NCBI RefSeq assembly: GCF_019422935.1
Contig: NZ_JAHZCJ010000012.1
Coordinates: forward strand, 1-64,000
Direction: 5' to 3'
Origin: Desulfovibrio sp.
GTDB taxonomy: Bacteria > Desulfobacterota > Desulfovibrionia > Desulfovibrionales > Desulfovibrionaceae
DNA length: 64,000 nt
Shown here: piece by piece, positions 1 through 8,420 of the stretch
Numbering within the stretch: position 1 is the first letter of the stretch
Layout: each line of letters opens with the position of its first letter
Position numbers and translations under genes: made by a program
Notes under the pieces: generated by a model
Told to the model about the DNA's origin: nothing
Databases searched by the model: none
Seen by the model: the letters and a program-made list of their open reading frames with translations, nothing else

Positions 1-42
1 TAGAGGGGGATCAGGCGGTGGGGTAGGGCCGCTTTGCACCCC

Positions 43-82
43 GGGGGGGGTGGCCTCCCCCTCCCCCCCCCCCCCCCCCCCC
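43..82. repeat. G8 and C20 homopolymer tracts
   Basis: A run of eight G (43-50) is followed by a C-rich stretch ending in twenty uninterrupted C (63-82). It lies about 130 bases upstream of the PLD-like gene. Long homopolymers of this kind vary in length by slippage and can tune promoters, but they are also a common place for assembly error. Nothing else is recognisable in 1-209. Confidence 0.8.
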
Positions 83-209
83 GCACAAGGCCATGGCAGC
101 AGACAGGCCTGCCGCTCAGGGCCAGCTTTGTAGTCATGTATACTAGCAGATCGCTAAACTTGGTAGAATGTAGCAGTGTGCTTGCATCATACCGTAGGAG
201 AATGCCTTA

Positions 210-1208
210 ATGAAAATATTGTCTGGAAAAGAAATTCAGAAGGCAGTGCATTCGTGCAAACCGTCTAGAGTGGCCGTTGCATTTATAGGCAGAGACTGGA
301 ACACATTTATTCCTGACGCGCAAAATCTTCAGACGGTGATAGTTTCGCCTACGCTAGGCAGTAATCCTGATGCCATTACAGATATTGCAAAGCAGCTGGG
401 CTGGAATAAGATTTATTTTCTCAATGAGTTGCACGCCAAAATATATATTGGAGAAGAATCGGCTGTTGTTGGCAGCGCCAATCTCACACAAAATGGGCTC
501 AGTGGTGAGGGCTTGGTTGAGTTGTGCGTTGAGTTAAGCTGTGAAAAAAATTTGCATGAACTCTGCAGATTTTTTGATGGGTTAAAAGCGCAAGCACAAG
601 AGCAATACCCTACCGAAATTTCTAAGCTGGCACAGCTGAAAAAACTTAAAACAGCCTGGAATTCCGCGTTTGTCAACAACATCACCTCAGATAAACACAG
701 CACTGTCTGCTCTTTTGCAGATTTTGAACTGCTTGGAGATGATGATTTTTATGTGGTTTGGTATCAGCCTGAACCCGCGACGTATTCTGAAGAGGTAGAG
801 AGCATTAGGGCTGATATGAATAATGATATGCACTTTGCATCTGACGACAGGGTTGAGAAGGATCATTGGGCGCTTATCTGGCGGTACAGTGATAATAGTG
901 GTGCGCCGAGAGCCATGAAACCTGAGTGGATGTATATTCATGAAATTTTTGAAAATGGCGTGATCGACGAGGAATACGAATACACAAAATGCGCCATTGA
1001 AAGGAAAATTAAAAAGCCAATCCCACCTTTTGAACTGACAAGTGACGTAAAAGCGGCTTTTAAAAAGGCTGTAGTTGATAAAGATATTGCAAAATATATG
1101 ATTCAAAAGGGTGTATTTCGTCTGGAAACCGCAAAAAAAGGTCTGCCGCTGCTCATAAGCAGGATGAAAAAATATTTGGAGCAGGACAAAGATTCAGCCA
1201 CAAGCTAG
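210..1208 (+). CDS. PLD-fold (HKD-like) protein, possible nuclease
   Basis: 332 residues. Around residues 74-95 it has an HxK motif (LHAKIYIG) followed by GSANLTQNGL, the pattern of a single phospholipase D catalytic half as found in PLD-type nucleases and restriction-associated proteins. Only one HxK(x)nGSxN half is visible, so an active enzyme would have to dimerise. The C-terminal two thirds matches no family I recognise. The start has a TAGGAG ribosome site about 9 bases upstream. Base composition is AT-rich compared with the core genes, in keeping with accessory DNA. Function as nuclease or defence protein is inference; a lipid-modifying role is less likely without a signal peptide. Confidence 0.65.
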   Translation: MKILSGKEIQKAVHSCKPSRVAVAFIGRDWNTFIPDAQNLQTVIVSPTLGSNPDAITDIAKQLGWNKIYFLNELHAKIYIGEESAVVGSANLTQNGLSGEGLVELCVELSCEKNLHELCRFFDGLKAQAQEQYPTEISKLAQLKKLKTAWNSAFVNNITSDKHSTVCSFADFELLGDDDFYVVWYQPEPATYSEEVESIRADMNNDMHFASDDRVEKDHWALIWRYSDNSGAPRAMKPEWMYIHEIFENGVIDEEYEYTKCAIERKIKKPIPPFELTSDVKAAFKKAVVDKDIAKYMIQKGVFRLETAKKGLPLLISRMKKYLEQDKDSATS

Positions 1209-1506
1209 GTATAAGTAGAACTGCTACGTCCAGTTTTGCAGTATAAGGCAGATATGATCTGCTGTGTGGGTGGGCAGCGCAATCAGTCCACAGAGAGATT
1301 GCAAAAAAGAACAGACAGCTCTCCACCGATGTGGTAAGGCTGCATCTAAAAAAAGTACTAGTTTAGAAGATAGCTGGCAGATGCCCCTTGGCCCAGCCAA
1401 ACAGCTCGCGCTGTTTGCCAATATTTCCCTGGTTTCATGGTCGTTGGTAAGAGCCAGGGAAATATTGTACGGGCGGCAGATTGTCACTCATTGTTTTGAA
1501 GCAAAA
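1209..1506. other. Non-coding stretch with a strong inverted repeat
   Basis: No convincing gene. It contains a small hairpin (1401-1415) and a perfect 14-base inverted repeat, arms 1419-1432 and 1454-1467, separated by 21 bases. It sits between the converging ends of the PLD-like gene and the minus-strand beta-roll gene and may end transcription or be a remnant of a mobile element; no T-run follows on either side. Confidence 0.6.
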
Positions 1507-2358
1507 TCACTTAATCAAAACATAGCCTTGTATATAGTTGAAATTTTTATCCTGCACTTCAAGCAACTCTCCATTATAAACTGTATAATACACGTCAGCC
1601 TTAATATACACCCCATCAACTTCTGCGCATTTAACACATTCAATAGATCCGTCACTACGGTATCCAGCCACTACAATCCACGACCCCAGTCCCCCCTTGG
1701 CTATAGCATGCATCCCGGTGGATATAGCAACACACGATCTCCCCAGCGCAATTGCTTTGCCTCCTACTCCAGTTGCTATCGCGAATCCATTTTCCCCAGC
1801 AACAAGGGCCTTACCCATTTGCCCAGTCGCAAGAACGGTTTGACAGGCTTCATCATACGCTGAAAATGCGGCTCCCTCCGGGCCAGTGGACACTGCAACT
1901 CCGCATTTGCTTCCAATTGAAGCTGTTCCGTTATAACCTGTAGATATTGCAATACTGTTAAAACTTGCAGCCTCAGCTTCTCCATTATCTCCTGTAGCCA
2001 GCACGACACCCCTTTCCCCACTAGTTGTTGCATGACTACAATCCCCAACAGAAACTGCTATAGAACAAAATCCATTTGTCCGCACTGAATAAAATTTATT
2101 ACTTATCACAACACAACAACATCTTCCAGACTTTTTGACTATTTTTCTGAACAACATCACAGATGAATCATGTATAATTCGCTTTTTATTTTGATTTATT
2201 ACTTGATAAGTTGACCACTCATACAGCAAACTATACACATTACAATCACCCATTTGAATGTATGGGATTCCAATCTCACAGCCCACTAAATCACTTCCAT
2301 TTAATTCGCGAATCCATCTCCGCTTCCGCGGTGCATCCAACGATACCTTTCGTTTCAT
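1507..2358 (-). CDS. Protein with 18-residue beta-roll-like repeats
   Basis: 283 residues from the ATG at 2358; a GTG six codons upstream is an alternative. From about residue 100 to 235 it has at least five repeats of about 18 residues, each with a V/I-A-x-(S/A)-T-G core followed by xxG, rich in Ala, Gly and small residues. Such spacing suggests a stacked left-handed beta-helix or YadA-head-like roll. There is no signal peptide or membrane anchor. The C-terminal 45 residues look like a small beta domain. It follows the diguanylate cyclase gene on the same strand (gap 38 nt), so they are probably co-transcribed. A run of nine G lies directly before the ATG and is the only SD-like sequence. 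Function unknown. Confidence 0.7.
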   Translation of the reverse strand: MKRKVSLDAPRKRRWIRELNGSDLVGCEIGIPYIQMGDCNVYSLLYEWSTYQVINQNKKRIIHDSSVMLFRKIVKKSGRCCCVVISNKFYSVRTNGFCSIAVSVGDCSHATTSGERGVVLATGDNGEAEAASFNSIAISTGYNGTASIGSKCGVAVSTGPEGAAFSAYDEACQTVLATGQMGKALVAGENGFAIATGVGGKAIALGRSCVAISTGMHAIAKGGLGSWIVVAGYRSDGSIECVKCAEVDGVYIKADVYYTVYNGELLEVQDKNFNYIQGYVLIK

Positions 2359-2359
2359 G

Positions 2360-2368
2360 CCCCCCCCC
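2360..2368 (-). promoter_or_regulatory. G9 tract at the ribosome-binding position
   Basis: On the minus strand nine consecutive G end one base before the ATG of the beta-roll gene and lie after the possible GTG start. Slippage would change the distance to the ATG, or the frame from the GTG, so it could switch expression. Inference only. Confidence 0.45.
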
Positions 2369-2396
2369 TGTCTCACAGCAACAGCCTAGAAAGTAA

Positions 2397-3044
2397 CTAC
2401 TTCTTGCTTTTGTACATCCGCGCGTCAGCAACCCTGATCAGATCATTTACACTTTCACCATCAACCCTTGCGAGTGCATGTCCTAAACTGGCACTTATCT
2501 TGATTTCTTTTCCATCTACAGTGATTGTTTTTGATGTTTCTTGCTGAAGCTTATGGCAAAAATTTTCTATGTCAGCATTTGAGCGCATTCCAGACACCAA
2601 TACTATAAATTCGTCCCCGCCCCATCTTCCTGCATAATCGCTGAACCGGATTGAGTGTGACAAACCTTGCGCAAATACTTTCAGCACACAGTCACCCACA
2701 AGGTGCCCACAGTTGTCATTAATCGACTTCAACCCATTTATATCAATAAATATAACGCTCCAGAATGGGGCATCTACACCTTGAATGCACTGCCCTTCCT
2801 GAAGTTTGCGGTTTATGGCGTGCCGGTTCCAAAGCCCGGTCAGATCATCCGTATCTGCCTGCGTACGCGCCCAGCGACAATCAGCTATTGCTCGCTTGCA
2901 ATTCCTTATTGCCATGAATAGAAAGACAACCAAGCACAATACAAACACCCCAATCAGCAGGATTCCCCATACAGGCACATCACAAGTGCAACTCATCAAG
3001 CCAAGTACTGGCTTTTGCAAATCAGAACTGTCTGAAATCATCAT
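2397..3044 (-). CDS. Membrane diguanylate cyclase (GGDEF)
   Basis: 215 residues. Residues about 20-46 form one hydrophobic membrane segment (PVWGILLIGVFVLCLVVFLF), then a GGDEF domain beginning at DDLTGLWNR. The catalytic RWGGDEF motif is intact, and an RxxD inhibitory site (RFSD) lies five residues before GGDEF, so product inhibition by c-di-GMP is expected. There is no sensor domain beyond the short N-terminus, which contains Cys residues (CTC) that could be periplasmic. AAGGAG lies upstream of the double ATG. It is the first gene of a likely two-gene operon with the beta-roll protein. Confidence 0.9.
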   Translation of the reverse strand: MMISDSSDLQKPVLGLMSCTCDVPVWGILLIGVFVLCLVVFLFMAIRNCKRAIADCRWARTQADTDDLTGLWNRHAINRKLQEGQCIQGVDAPFWSVIFIDINGLKSINDNCGHLVGDCVLKVFAQGLSHSIRFSDYAGRWGGDEFIVLVSGMRSNADIENFCHKLQQETSKTITVDGKEIKISASLGHALARVDGESVNDLIRVADARMYKSKK

Positions 3045-3316
3045 GCACTCCTTACATCACCAGATGCCGCATCACGCAGCTAAACCAAACAAATGCCTTG
3101 ATATGAGTTGAATACAAGGCAGTCGTTTCAGATTCTGGAGAGTATTAGGAGCTAAATATCAAGGGTAGAGAAAATCGGGGATGGTAAAGTATGGAGCAAC
3201 CTCACCTAAGTGGGGTCAAAGCATGGGGTCAAAGTGCGGGGGCATAGACAAAATCTCAGAAAAATTTTATCAACAATATCAGGTTGTTTTTGACTCGATG
3301 GTGTCGCGGTGCCTAT
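3045..3316. other. Intergenic region with paired TGGGGTCA sites
   Basis: No gene seen. Two direct copies of TGGGGTCA lie at 3211-3218 and 3224-3231 (13-base spacing), about 90 bases before the att-like repeat. The same word overlaps the start codon of the broken integrase at 22391, so this may be the right-hand arm region of another element of that integrase type. Confidence 0.45.
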
Positions 3317-3334
3317 TCTCCCCTTCGGCACCAT
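3317..3334 (+). repeat. Left att-like direct repeat
   Basis: TCTCCCCTTCGGCACCAT here recurs at 22254-22270 with one G missing. The pair brackets the whole element and each lies next to an integrase gene on its right. The CACCA ending resembles the 3' end of a tRNA-like gene, but no T-arm or complete tRNA can be folded here. Confidence 0.6.
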
Positions 3335-3361
3335 CTTGAACTCCAAGAGAGTTCAAAGAAG

Positions 3362-3400
3362 CCCGCTAAGCTAACAGCTTGGCGGGTTTTCTGCTTTTTA
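3362..3400 (+). terminator. Rho-independent terminator after left att repeat
   Basis: Stem 3362-3371 pairs with 3377-3386 around a five-base loop and is followed by TTTTCTGCTTTTT. A second small hairpin (3336-3356, 8-bp stem) lies just before it. The position fits the end of a plus-strand transcript whose 3' end is the att-like repeat. Confidence 0.8.
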
Positions 3401-3433
3401 AGGCTCCAGCGAAGTCCAGCTACGTCTTTTGAC

Positions 3434-3669
3434 ATACCCCAGTATTGGGGGTAGTTCTGGGGGTACGAAGCCTAAAGAGGTGGTTGGAAGCCATTTCAAT
3501 ACCCCCAGAGCGCAAAGCTTTGCTGGCCGCCTGTTTCTCAACATTTCCCGTCTTCCACCTCTCCGCAGACCGCACCGATACCCCCACGGGGGAAGCGCAT
3601 ACCCCCAAATTGCAGGTTCGATACCCCCACCGTGAGGAATACCCCCACAAAGCGGAGGCGATACCCCCA
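3434..3669. repeat. Array of TACCCCCA / TGGGGGTA sites, probable integrase arm sites
   Basis: Eight-base TACCCCCA occurs at 3500, 3579, 3600, 3622, 3640 and 3662, the last overlapping the integrase ATG; spacing in the cluster is 21, 22, 18 and 22 bases, near two helical turns. The inverse TGGGGGTA occurs at 3446 and 3458, 12 bases apart. The same inverse pair, also 12 apart, is found at the far end of the element (22174, 22186). This is what arm-type integrase binding sites would look like, and overlap with the start suggests autoregulation. Confidence 0.6.
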
Positions 3670-4874
3670 TGCCCCTTTCTGACATCAGCGTTCGCAATGC
3701 CAAGCCACAACAAAAACCCGCCAAGCTGTTCGATGGCGGCGGCCTCTTCCTCTTTATCGCCCCAACTGGCGGCAAGATGTGGCGGCTAAAATACCGCTTC
3801 CAAGGAAAAGAAAAGCTCTTGGCCTTGGGGGTGTACCCAGACGTGGGTTTAAAAGAGGCCCGCAAAAGGCGGGACGAAGCCAGAGAACAGCTTGCCATGG
3901 GCAATGACCCCGGCGAAGTAAAAAAAGAAATCAGGGCCACTGCACGAGCGGTAGAAAGAGAACGGCAAAACACGTTTGAAGTTGCCGCGCGCGAATGGTT
4001 CGCCTCATACTCTCCAGCGCTTACCCCAAAGCATGCGGCCAAACTTCAGCGCTACCTTGACACAATCCTATTCCCTTACCTGGGCAATAAATCCGTAACT
4101 GATTTAGAGCCGTCCGACTTTCTGGGGGTTATCCGCCCCACTGAAAACAAAGGGCATATCACCACCGCACACAAGCTCATGCAACTTTGTGGGCAGGTAA
4201 TGAAGTATGCCCACCCAACAGGAAGAATCCGTTACAACCCGGCAGCAGGCTTAAGCGCAGCATTACAGCCGCTGCGCCACGAAAACCTTGCAGCGGTTAC
4301 TGACCCTGGGGACATTGGCCGACTGCTGAGGGATTTGGATGCTTATGCGGGCTTCCCTTCTATAACTGCCTTTTTGCGAATACTGCCCTACGTCTTCACG
4401 CGACCATCTGAATTACGCCGCGCTGAATGGAGCGAGTTCAATTTTACTGAGGCTCTTTGGCGTATTCCTGCAAGCAGAATGAAAATGCGCCGACAGCACA
4501 CTGTCCCCTTATCGCTCCAGGTCATAGGCAAGCTTGAAGAGTTGCAGGCGTTTTCTGGATCAGGGCAATATCTTTTCCCCAGCGTTCGGGCCAGGACGGC
4601 AATTATTTCAGACGCTGGCCCTTTGGCTGCACTTCGGCGCTTGGGGTATGAATCTGGCGAAATGTGCCTTCATGGCTTCAGGGCCATGGCCAGTACCCGG
4701 CTTAATGAGCTGGGCTACCGCGCGGACGTGATAGAAGCGCAGTTGGCCCACAAGGAGCCTGATGCAGTGCGCTTGGCATACAACCGGGCGGAGTACACTG
4801 AAGAACGTCGGAAGCTTATGCAGGAATGGGCGGATTACTTGGACAGCTTAAAGGCCAGCCGCGCAGGAATGTAG
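3669..4874 (+). CDS. P4-type tyrosine integrase
   Basis: 401 residues. The N-terminal 90 residues are the DUF4102-type arm-binding domain (LFDGGGLFLFIAP, WRLKYRF, ALGVYPDVGLKEAR). The catalytic domain shows Arg near 245 (FTRPSELRRAEW), HGFR near 335-338, LAH near 361 and the nucleophile in AYNRAEY near 371. Full length for the family and intact. It lies just inside the left att-like repeat, as expected for the enzyme that inserted the element. GGAGG lies 10 bases before the ATG, within the repeated TACCCCCA cluster. Confidence 0.95.
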   Translation: MPLSDISVRNAKPQQKPAKLFDGGGLFLFIAPTGGKMWRLKYRFQGKEKLLALGVYPDVGLKEARKRRDEAREQLAMGNDPGEVKKEIRATARAVERERQNTFEVAAREWFASYSPALTPKHAAKLQRYLDTILFPYLGNKSVTDLEPSDFLGVIRPTENKGHITTAHKLMQLCGQVMKYAHPTGRIRYNPAAGLSAALQPLRHENLAAVTDPGDIGRLLRDLDAYAGFPSITAFLRILPYVFTRPSELRRAEWSEFNFTEALWRIPASRMKMRRQHTVPLSLQVIGKLEELQAFSGSGQYLFPSVRARTAIISDAGPLAALRRLGYESGEMCLHGFRAMASTRLNELGYRADVIEAQLAHKEPDAVRLAYNRAEYTEERRKLMQEWADYLDSLKASRAGM

Positions 4875-4875
4875 A

Positions 4876-5214
4876 ATGAACACAGAATTATTCAACCGTG
4901 CATTGGGCCTAGTAGAACCGTGGACGGTATCCGGCTATGACATAGATGAGAGCGAAGAAAAAATAACATTCTTTGTTGAACCTGAAGAAAACTCTTTATT
5001 GACTTGCCCACATTGTGAAAACAGCTATGCGACGCGAACCGACTATAAATTTTTTGATTTTGATTACTTAAATTTTTTTAAATATAAATGCAGCATATCA
5101 GTAAAGGTGCCACTAATTCTATGCGCTGCTCATGGTGAAGAACTCGCAGATTTTCACTTGAAGCCGAATGAACATACAATTTTTTACCCCATATCATCTG
5201 AATGCATTGGCTAA
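4876..5214 (+). CDS. Orphan ISL3-transposase zinc-finger domain protein
   Basis: 112 residues, starting one base after the integrase stop. The N-terminus (LFNRALGLVEPW), a CPHC pair near residue 44-47, the aromatic stretch FDYLNFFKYKC and the C-terminal LCAAHGE match the layout of the zinc-finger head of ISL3-family transposases. The HTH and DDE catalytic parts are absent: the frame ends at 5214 and no transposase sequence follows. It is either a truncated transposase or a standalone DNA-binding protein kept downstream of int. AT-rich. Confidence 0.6.
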   Translation: MNTELFNRALGLVEPWTVSGYDIDESEEKITFFVEPEENSLLTCPHCENSYATRTDYKFFDFDYLNFFKYKCSISVKVPLILCAAHGEELADFHLKPNEHTIFYPISSECIG

Positions 5215-5220
5215 GATAGA

Positions 5221-5307
5221 TGGCTGTTCACAAGACGGAACACACCGAGGAACGCCAAAAGCCAACACCGGAATGAGCGGAGTACTTGGACAATTTAAAG
5301 GCCAAGA
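5221..5307 (+). pseudogene. Degenerate duplicate of the integrase 3' end
   Basis: The 70 bases at 5238-5307 align without gaps to the last coding bases of the integrase (4791-4860), for example GCGGAGTACTTGGACAATTT against GCGGATTACTTGGACAGCTT. The copy has in-frame stops and no catalytic part. The zinc-finger ORF lies between the two copies, so an older integrase tail was displaced when the present gene or this ORF arrived. Confidence 0.75.
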
Positions 5308-5332
5308 TTGAACGACCCCAAAGGGGATAAAA

Positions 5333-6289
5333 ATGTCACAACTGACCGATAAAGATGAAATTAAAGCTGACCATTATTTTTTTTGGCTTTCAGAATATCG
5401 CACTAGAAAGTTTTATCTGACGAATACAATCGATGAATTTAAAAATATGGTTAAAAATTTTATCCATATTTTTTCAGTTCGCTACCATATCCCTTCAGAC
5501 GTAATAGAAAAATATTCTTTTGAAGATATTGTTGGCGAAATCAATATGAGTCAATACAGCACAAATAAAGACGAAAATGGCAAAATAAAAATCAGTCGTC
5601 TTAATATGCACGATGAAGAAAACTCTAAAAACAATAAAGATATTGTACAAATAGAATATAAAAACGTATTAGCATTCATGGAACATATAAGTGATTTAAC
5701 ATTTAAAACCCCACCATGGAAAATTAACAAATCAGAATCCATTATTGATGATATATACAACAATCAAAACTTTCAGTTTCTACACGTCGGCACTGCATTT
5801 AATAAATTTAAAGCCAACATCCGCCCCAAAGCGAGTGGACAAAGAATTGAATGGAAAAAGCAAGAAGATGGATCAATTCTTCTTTCAGAATTAAATATAA
5901 ATATTAATAACGACTTAGACCTTATTGTTAAAGAGTTTCAACTTTTGCTATCGTCAATTATTTTCACTCAATCAGATAAAAAAGACGGGCCAGCAGCAAA
6001 CAATATCATAAAAATGTATAAAGATTACGCTGTTATGTTCATAAAAAAATCCACAGAAATCTCCTATACGCATAAGAGTGATACACCAAGAGCTATCGGA
6101 ATATGGTTATGGGATTACGTCAATGACAATAAATGCTCCGTACTTTCTGCTATAAGAGAAATGCGTAACTGCTCGTTTTTAAAAACTATCGGCTATTACA
6201 ACACCCCTGATAGAGTTTTTTCCAGAATGTATTCACAAACGAATGAATGCATAAAAAATGGTGAAGTATTACCTATGAGCCAGTGCTAA
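5333..6289 (+). CDS. Hypothetical protein, AT-rich cargo
   Basis: 318 residues, Asn/Lys/Ile rich and clearly more AT-rich than its neighbours. No signal peptide, membrane segment or motif that I recognise. AAAGGGG lies 7 bases before the ATG. Its place between the integrase and the AlpA regulator is a usual cargo slot of P4-type elements, where defence or toxin genes are often found, but nothing in the sequence shows such a role. Confidence 0.6.
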   Translation: MSQLTDKDEIKADHYFFWLSEYRTRKFYLTNTIDEFKNMVKNFIHIFSVRYHIPSDVIEKYSFEDIVGEINMSQYSTNKDENGKIKISRLNMHDEENSKNNKDIVQIEYKNVLAFMEHISDLTFKTPPWKINKSESIIDDIYNNQNFQFLHVGTAFNKFKANIRPKASGQRIEWKKQEDGSILLSELNININNDLDLIVKEFQLLLSSIIFTQSDKKDGPAANNIIKMYKDYAVMFIKKSTEISYTHKSDTPRAIGIWLWDYVNDNKCSVLSAIREMRNCSFLKTIGYYNTPDRVFSRMYSQTNECIKNGEVLPMSQC

Positions 6290-6438
6290 CACGCTGATAT
6301 TTTACTGCATAAATTTGGACAGTTTTTCCATTTCAATATCTGTCTGACAGTTTCAGCATATGCATTAAAGTCCTAGAATGCTCCGATAACGTCCATTACT
6401 CTCTAAGAAAATCTTATTTTTTCTACATGGAGAGTAAC

Positions 6439-6648
6439 ATGACAAATACCATTCTCCCTACCACTGGCTTCATGCGCCTGAGCCAAGTTCTCCAGTTTAT
6501 CCCCATCAGCCAAAGCACTTGGTATTCTGGAATAAAGACGGGCCGATTTCCTCAGCCCGTCAAGCTTGGGCCAAGAACAACGGTATACCGCGCTGAAGAC
6601 ATTCGCAAACTGATTGACGAATTTGGTGTTCAAAGCCCCGCTCAATAG
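6439..6648 (+). CDS. AlpA-family regulator
   Basis: 69 residues from the ATG at 6439, which has GGAGAG seven bases upstream; the upstream ATG at 6427 lacks this. The pattern FMRLSQVLQFIPISQSTWYSGIKTG, then FPQPVKLG and a tryptophan-free VYRAEDIRKLI, is the winged HTH of AlpA/excisionase-like prophage regulators. Such proteins activate excision or early genes. It stands directly before the replication genes and is likely the regulator of that module. Confidence 0.85.
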   Translation: MTNTILPTTGFMRLSQVLQFIPISQSTWYSGIKTGRFPQPVKLGPRTTVYRAEDIRKLIDEFGVQSPAQ

Positions 6649-6657
6649 GCCGATGTC

Positions 6658-7761
6658 ATGAACACTGACATTCGGCTTTCCGTCAATTTCTTCACCCACC
6701 CCAAGACGGTGAAATTAGAACGCCAGTTAGGGCTAGAGGGCGTTGTTTCGCTTCTTCGCCTATGGCTGTGGGCTGTGCAAAACAGGGCAAGCGGCGCGCT
6801 CACAGGCATGGACGATGAAGATATTGAAATCGTATCCGGCTGGCCTGGGGACTCTGGCGCATTTATCAGAGCCATTGTTGCATTAAGGCTTCTTGACCTC
6901 GCAGAGGCCACATACCACTTGCACGATTGGCAAGAGCACAATCCATGGCAGGCAGAAGCTGAAGACCGCGCGGACAAGGCACGCTTTTCACGCCTGCGGC
7001 AGGTATGCCCTGAAGCATTTGAACGCCTTAAAAATTCAGGCACTACCGCCATTTCAAAGGCTGAATACGTCAAATTAACTTCACGGCGAAGTGCTGGCGA
7101 CCGCCAAGCGACCGCCGAAGAAATGCCGAGCGATACCCCGGCGACCGCTGGCGCATCGCTGACCTCGCGCCAGCTCCTTTCCTCTCCTTGCCTTTCCTCT
7201 CCCTACCATGCCGAAGAAGGAAGAGAGTCTTCACTACGTTCAGACTCTTTGTCAGGGCTAAGCGTCCCTGACGTGACGGCGGGGTCGCCATCTGAAGCCG
7301 CACAAGAAGGGACTCTTCGCAAAAAGCAGGCAAAGAAACAGCCCGCAGAGTTCCCCGAAACTTCAGATGCCTACCAACTCGCGGTTGTCATGCGGAACAC
7401 GCTCAAGGCCAATGTACCAACGCTCAAAGAACCAGACCTGCAAAAGTGGGCACAATGCTTCGATGTTGCCATGAGAAACGATGATCGTATGAAGGACGCG
7501 AGCTTTGTCACACAGGTAATAGCATGGGCCTGTTCAGATTCCTTCTGGCGGGCAAACATTCAAAGCCCCGGCAAACTGCGCGAAAAATTCGACCAACTCA
7601 CGGCAAAAATGGAAACAGAGGCTGCAAAAAGGCGAAATTCTCCACAGGCAACACCGTGGAAATCACCGGCACAGCGCAGGTTTGAAGCCAACCAGCAAGC
7701 GGGAAGAGAAGCAAAACGCCTACTCTTCGGCGAACAGGAAGTCAGGGAGTACCAGCAATGA
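6658..7761 (+). CDS. Phage replisome-organiser-like replication protein
   Basis: 367 residues. The N-terminal 110 residues (NFFTHPKTVKLERQLG, VVSLLRLWLWA, YHLHDWQEHNPW) are the winged-helix head common to phage replication initiators of the DnaD/DUF1376 type, which bind the phage origin and recruit a helicase loader. The middle (residues 140-240) is Ser/Thr/Ala rich and likely disordered; the C-terminus carries a second helical domain. The next gene overlaps by 4 nt, typical of an initiator-loader pair. Confidence 0.75.
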   Translation: MNTDIRLSVNFFTHPKTVKLERQLGLEGVVSLLRLWLWAVQNRASGALTGMDDEDIEIVSGWPGDSGAFIRAIVALRLLDLAEATYHLHDWQEHNPWQAEAEDRADKARFSRLRQVCPEAFERLKNSGTTAISKAEYVKLTSRRSAGDRQATAEEMPSDTPATAGASLTSRQLLSSPCLSSPYHAEEGRESSLRSDSLSGLSVPDVTAGSPSEAAQEGTLRKKQAKKQPAEFPETSDAYQLAVVMRNTLKANVPTLKEPDLQKWAQCFDVAMRNDDRMKDASFVTQVIAWACSDSFWRANIQSPGKLREKFDQLTAKMETEAAKRRNSPQATPWKSPAQRRFEANQQAGREAKRLLFGEQEVREYQQ

Positions 7762-8420
7762 GGGCTGAGGACTTTGACCGATTTGACGCGCTTATTCAGG
7801 GTGTAGCCGATTGCTACGGGCAAACGCTGACTGCACAGGGGATTGCCTTGCGGTTCAAGATGCTAACCCCGTTTGACTATGCCGCAGTTGAAAGAGCCGC
7901 GCTTGCGATCATGGCCACACGCAAGTTTACCACAATGCCCACGCCCGCAGACTTTATTGACCATTTGAACGGCGGGAATGTTGAAGATCAGGCCGAAGTC
8001 GAATCAGGCAAAGTATTGCAGGCCATTTCAACGCATGGCGGGTATGCCAGTGTGGTTTTCGACGATCCCACAACGCAGGCAGTTATCGTGCAGGCATATG
8101 GCGGATGGGTGCAGATGTGCGCCAAATGCGGCGTTGAAGAATCTGAAAAATGGTTTCGTACGAACTTTGCCAAAACATGGGCTGCATACAAAAGGCAAGA
8201 CATCAAAGTGTTCGGCGTGCTTGGGGGAAGGTGTGAAATTCAAAATACCGCCAACGGCTTTGCTGAATACCAAGACAAGCCCAAGCTGGTGGGCAATCAG
8301 AAAAAGGCAATTGCTGTGCTTGAGTCTGTTGAAAAAAGCGGCCTTGAAAGTTCTTCCACTGGAATCGTTTCATTACTGGAAGCAGGGCTAAAAAACTCAA
8401 TGCAAGGTATCAGCCAATGA
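7758..8420 (+). CDS. Probable helicase-loader-like protein (DUF6475 type)
   Basis: 220 residues. The N-terminal half (YGQTLTAQGIALRFKMLTPFDYAAVERAALAIM, FTTMPTPADFIDHL) resembles the small phage replication proteins with a lambda P-like role; the C-terminal half carries WVQMCAKCGVEE. No Walker motif, so it would not be a DnaC-type ATPase. The ATG overlaps the end of the replisome-organiser gene and its own end overlaps the next HTH gene, so the three are translationally coupled. Assignment rests on fold and context. Confidence 0.6.
   Translation: MRAEDFDRFDALIQGVADCYGQTLTAQGIALRFKMLTPFDYAAVERAALAIMATRKFTTMPTPADFIDHLNGGNVEDQAEVESGKVLQAISTHGGYASVVFDDPTTQAVIVQAYGGWVQMCAKCGVEESEKWFRTNFAKTWAAYKRQDIKVFGVLGGRCEIQNTANGFAEYQDKPKLVGNQKKAIAVLESVEKSGLESSSTGIVSLLEAGLKNSMQGISQ

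Noticed and set aside
1264..1863. 199-codon frame overlapping the beta-roll gene
   Set aside because: Opposite strand of a better supported gene; no motif.
3300..3340. Possible tRNA at the left att repeat
   Set aside because: It ends in CACCA with GCCGAAG-compatible bases, but no T-arm, anticodon arm or 5' acceptor can be folded.
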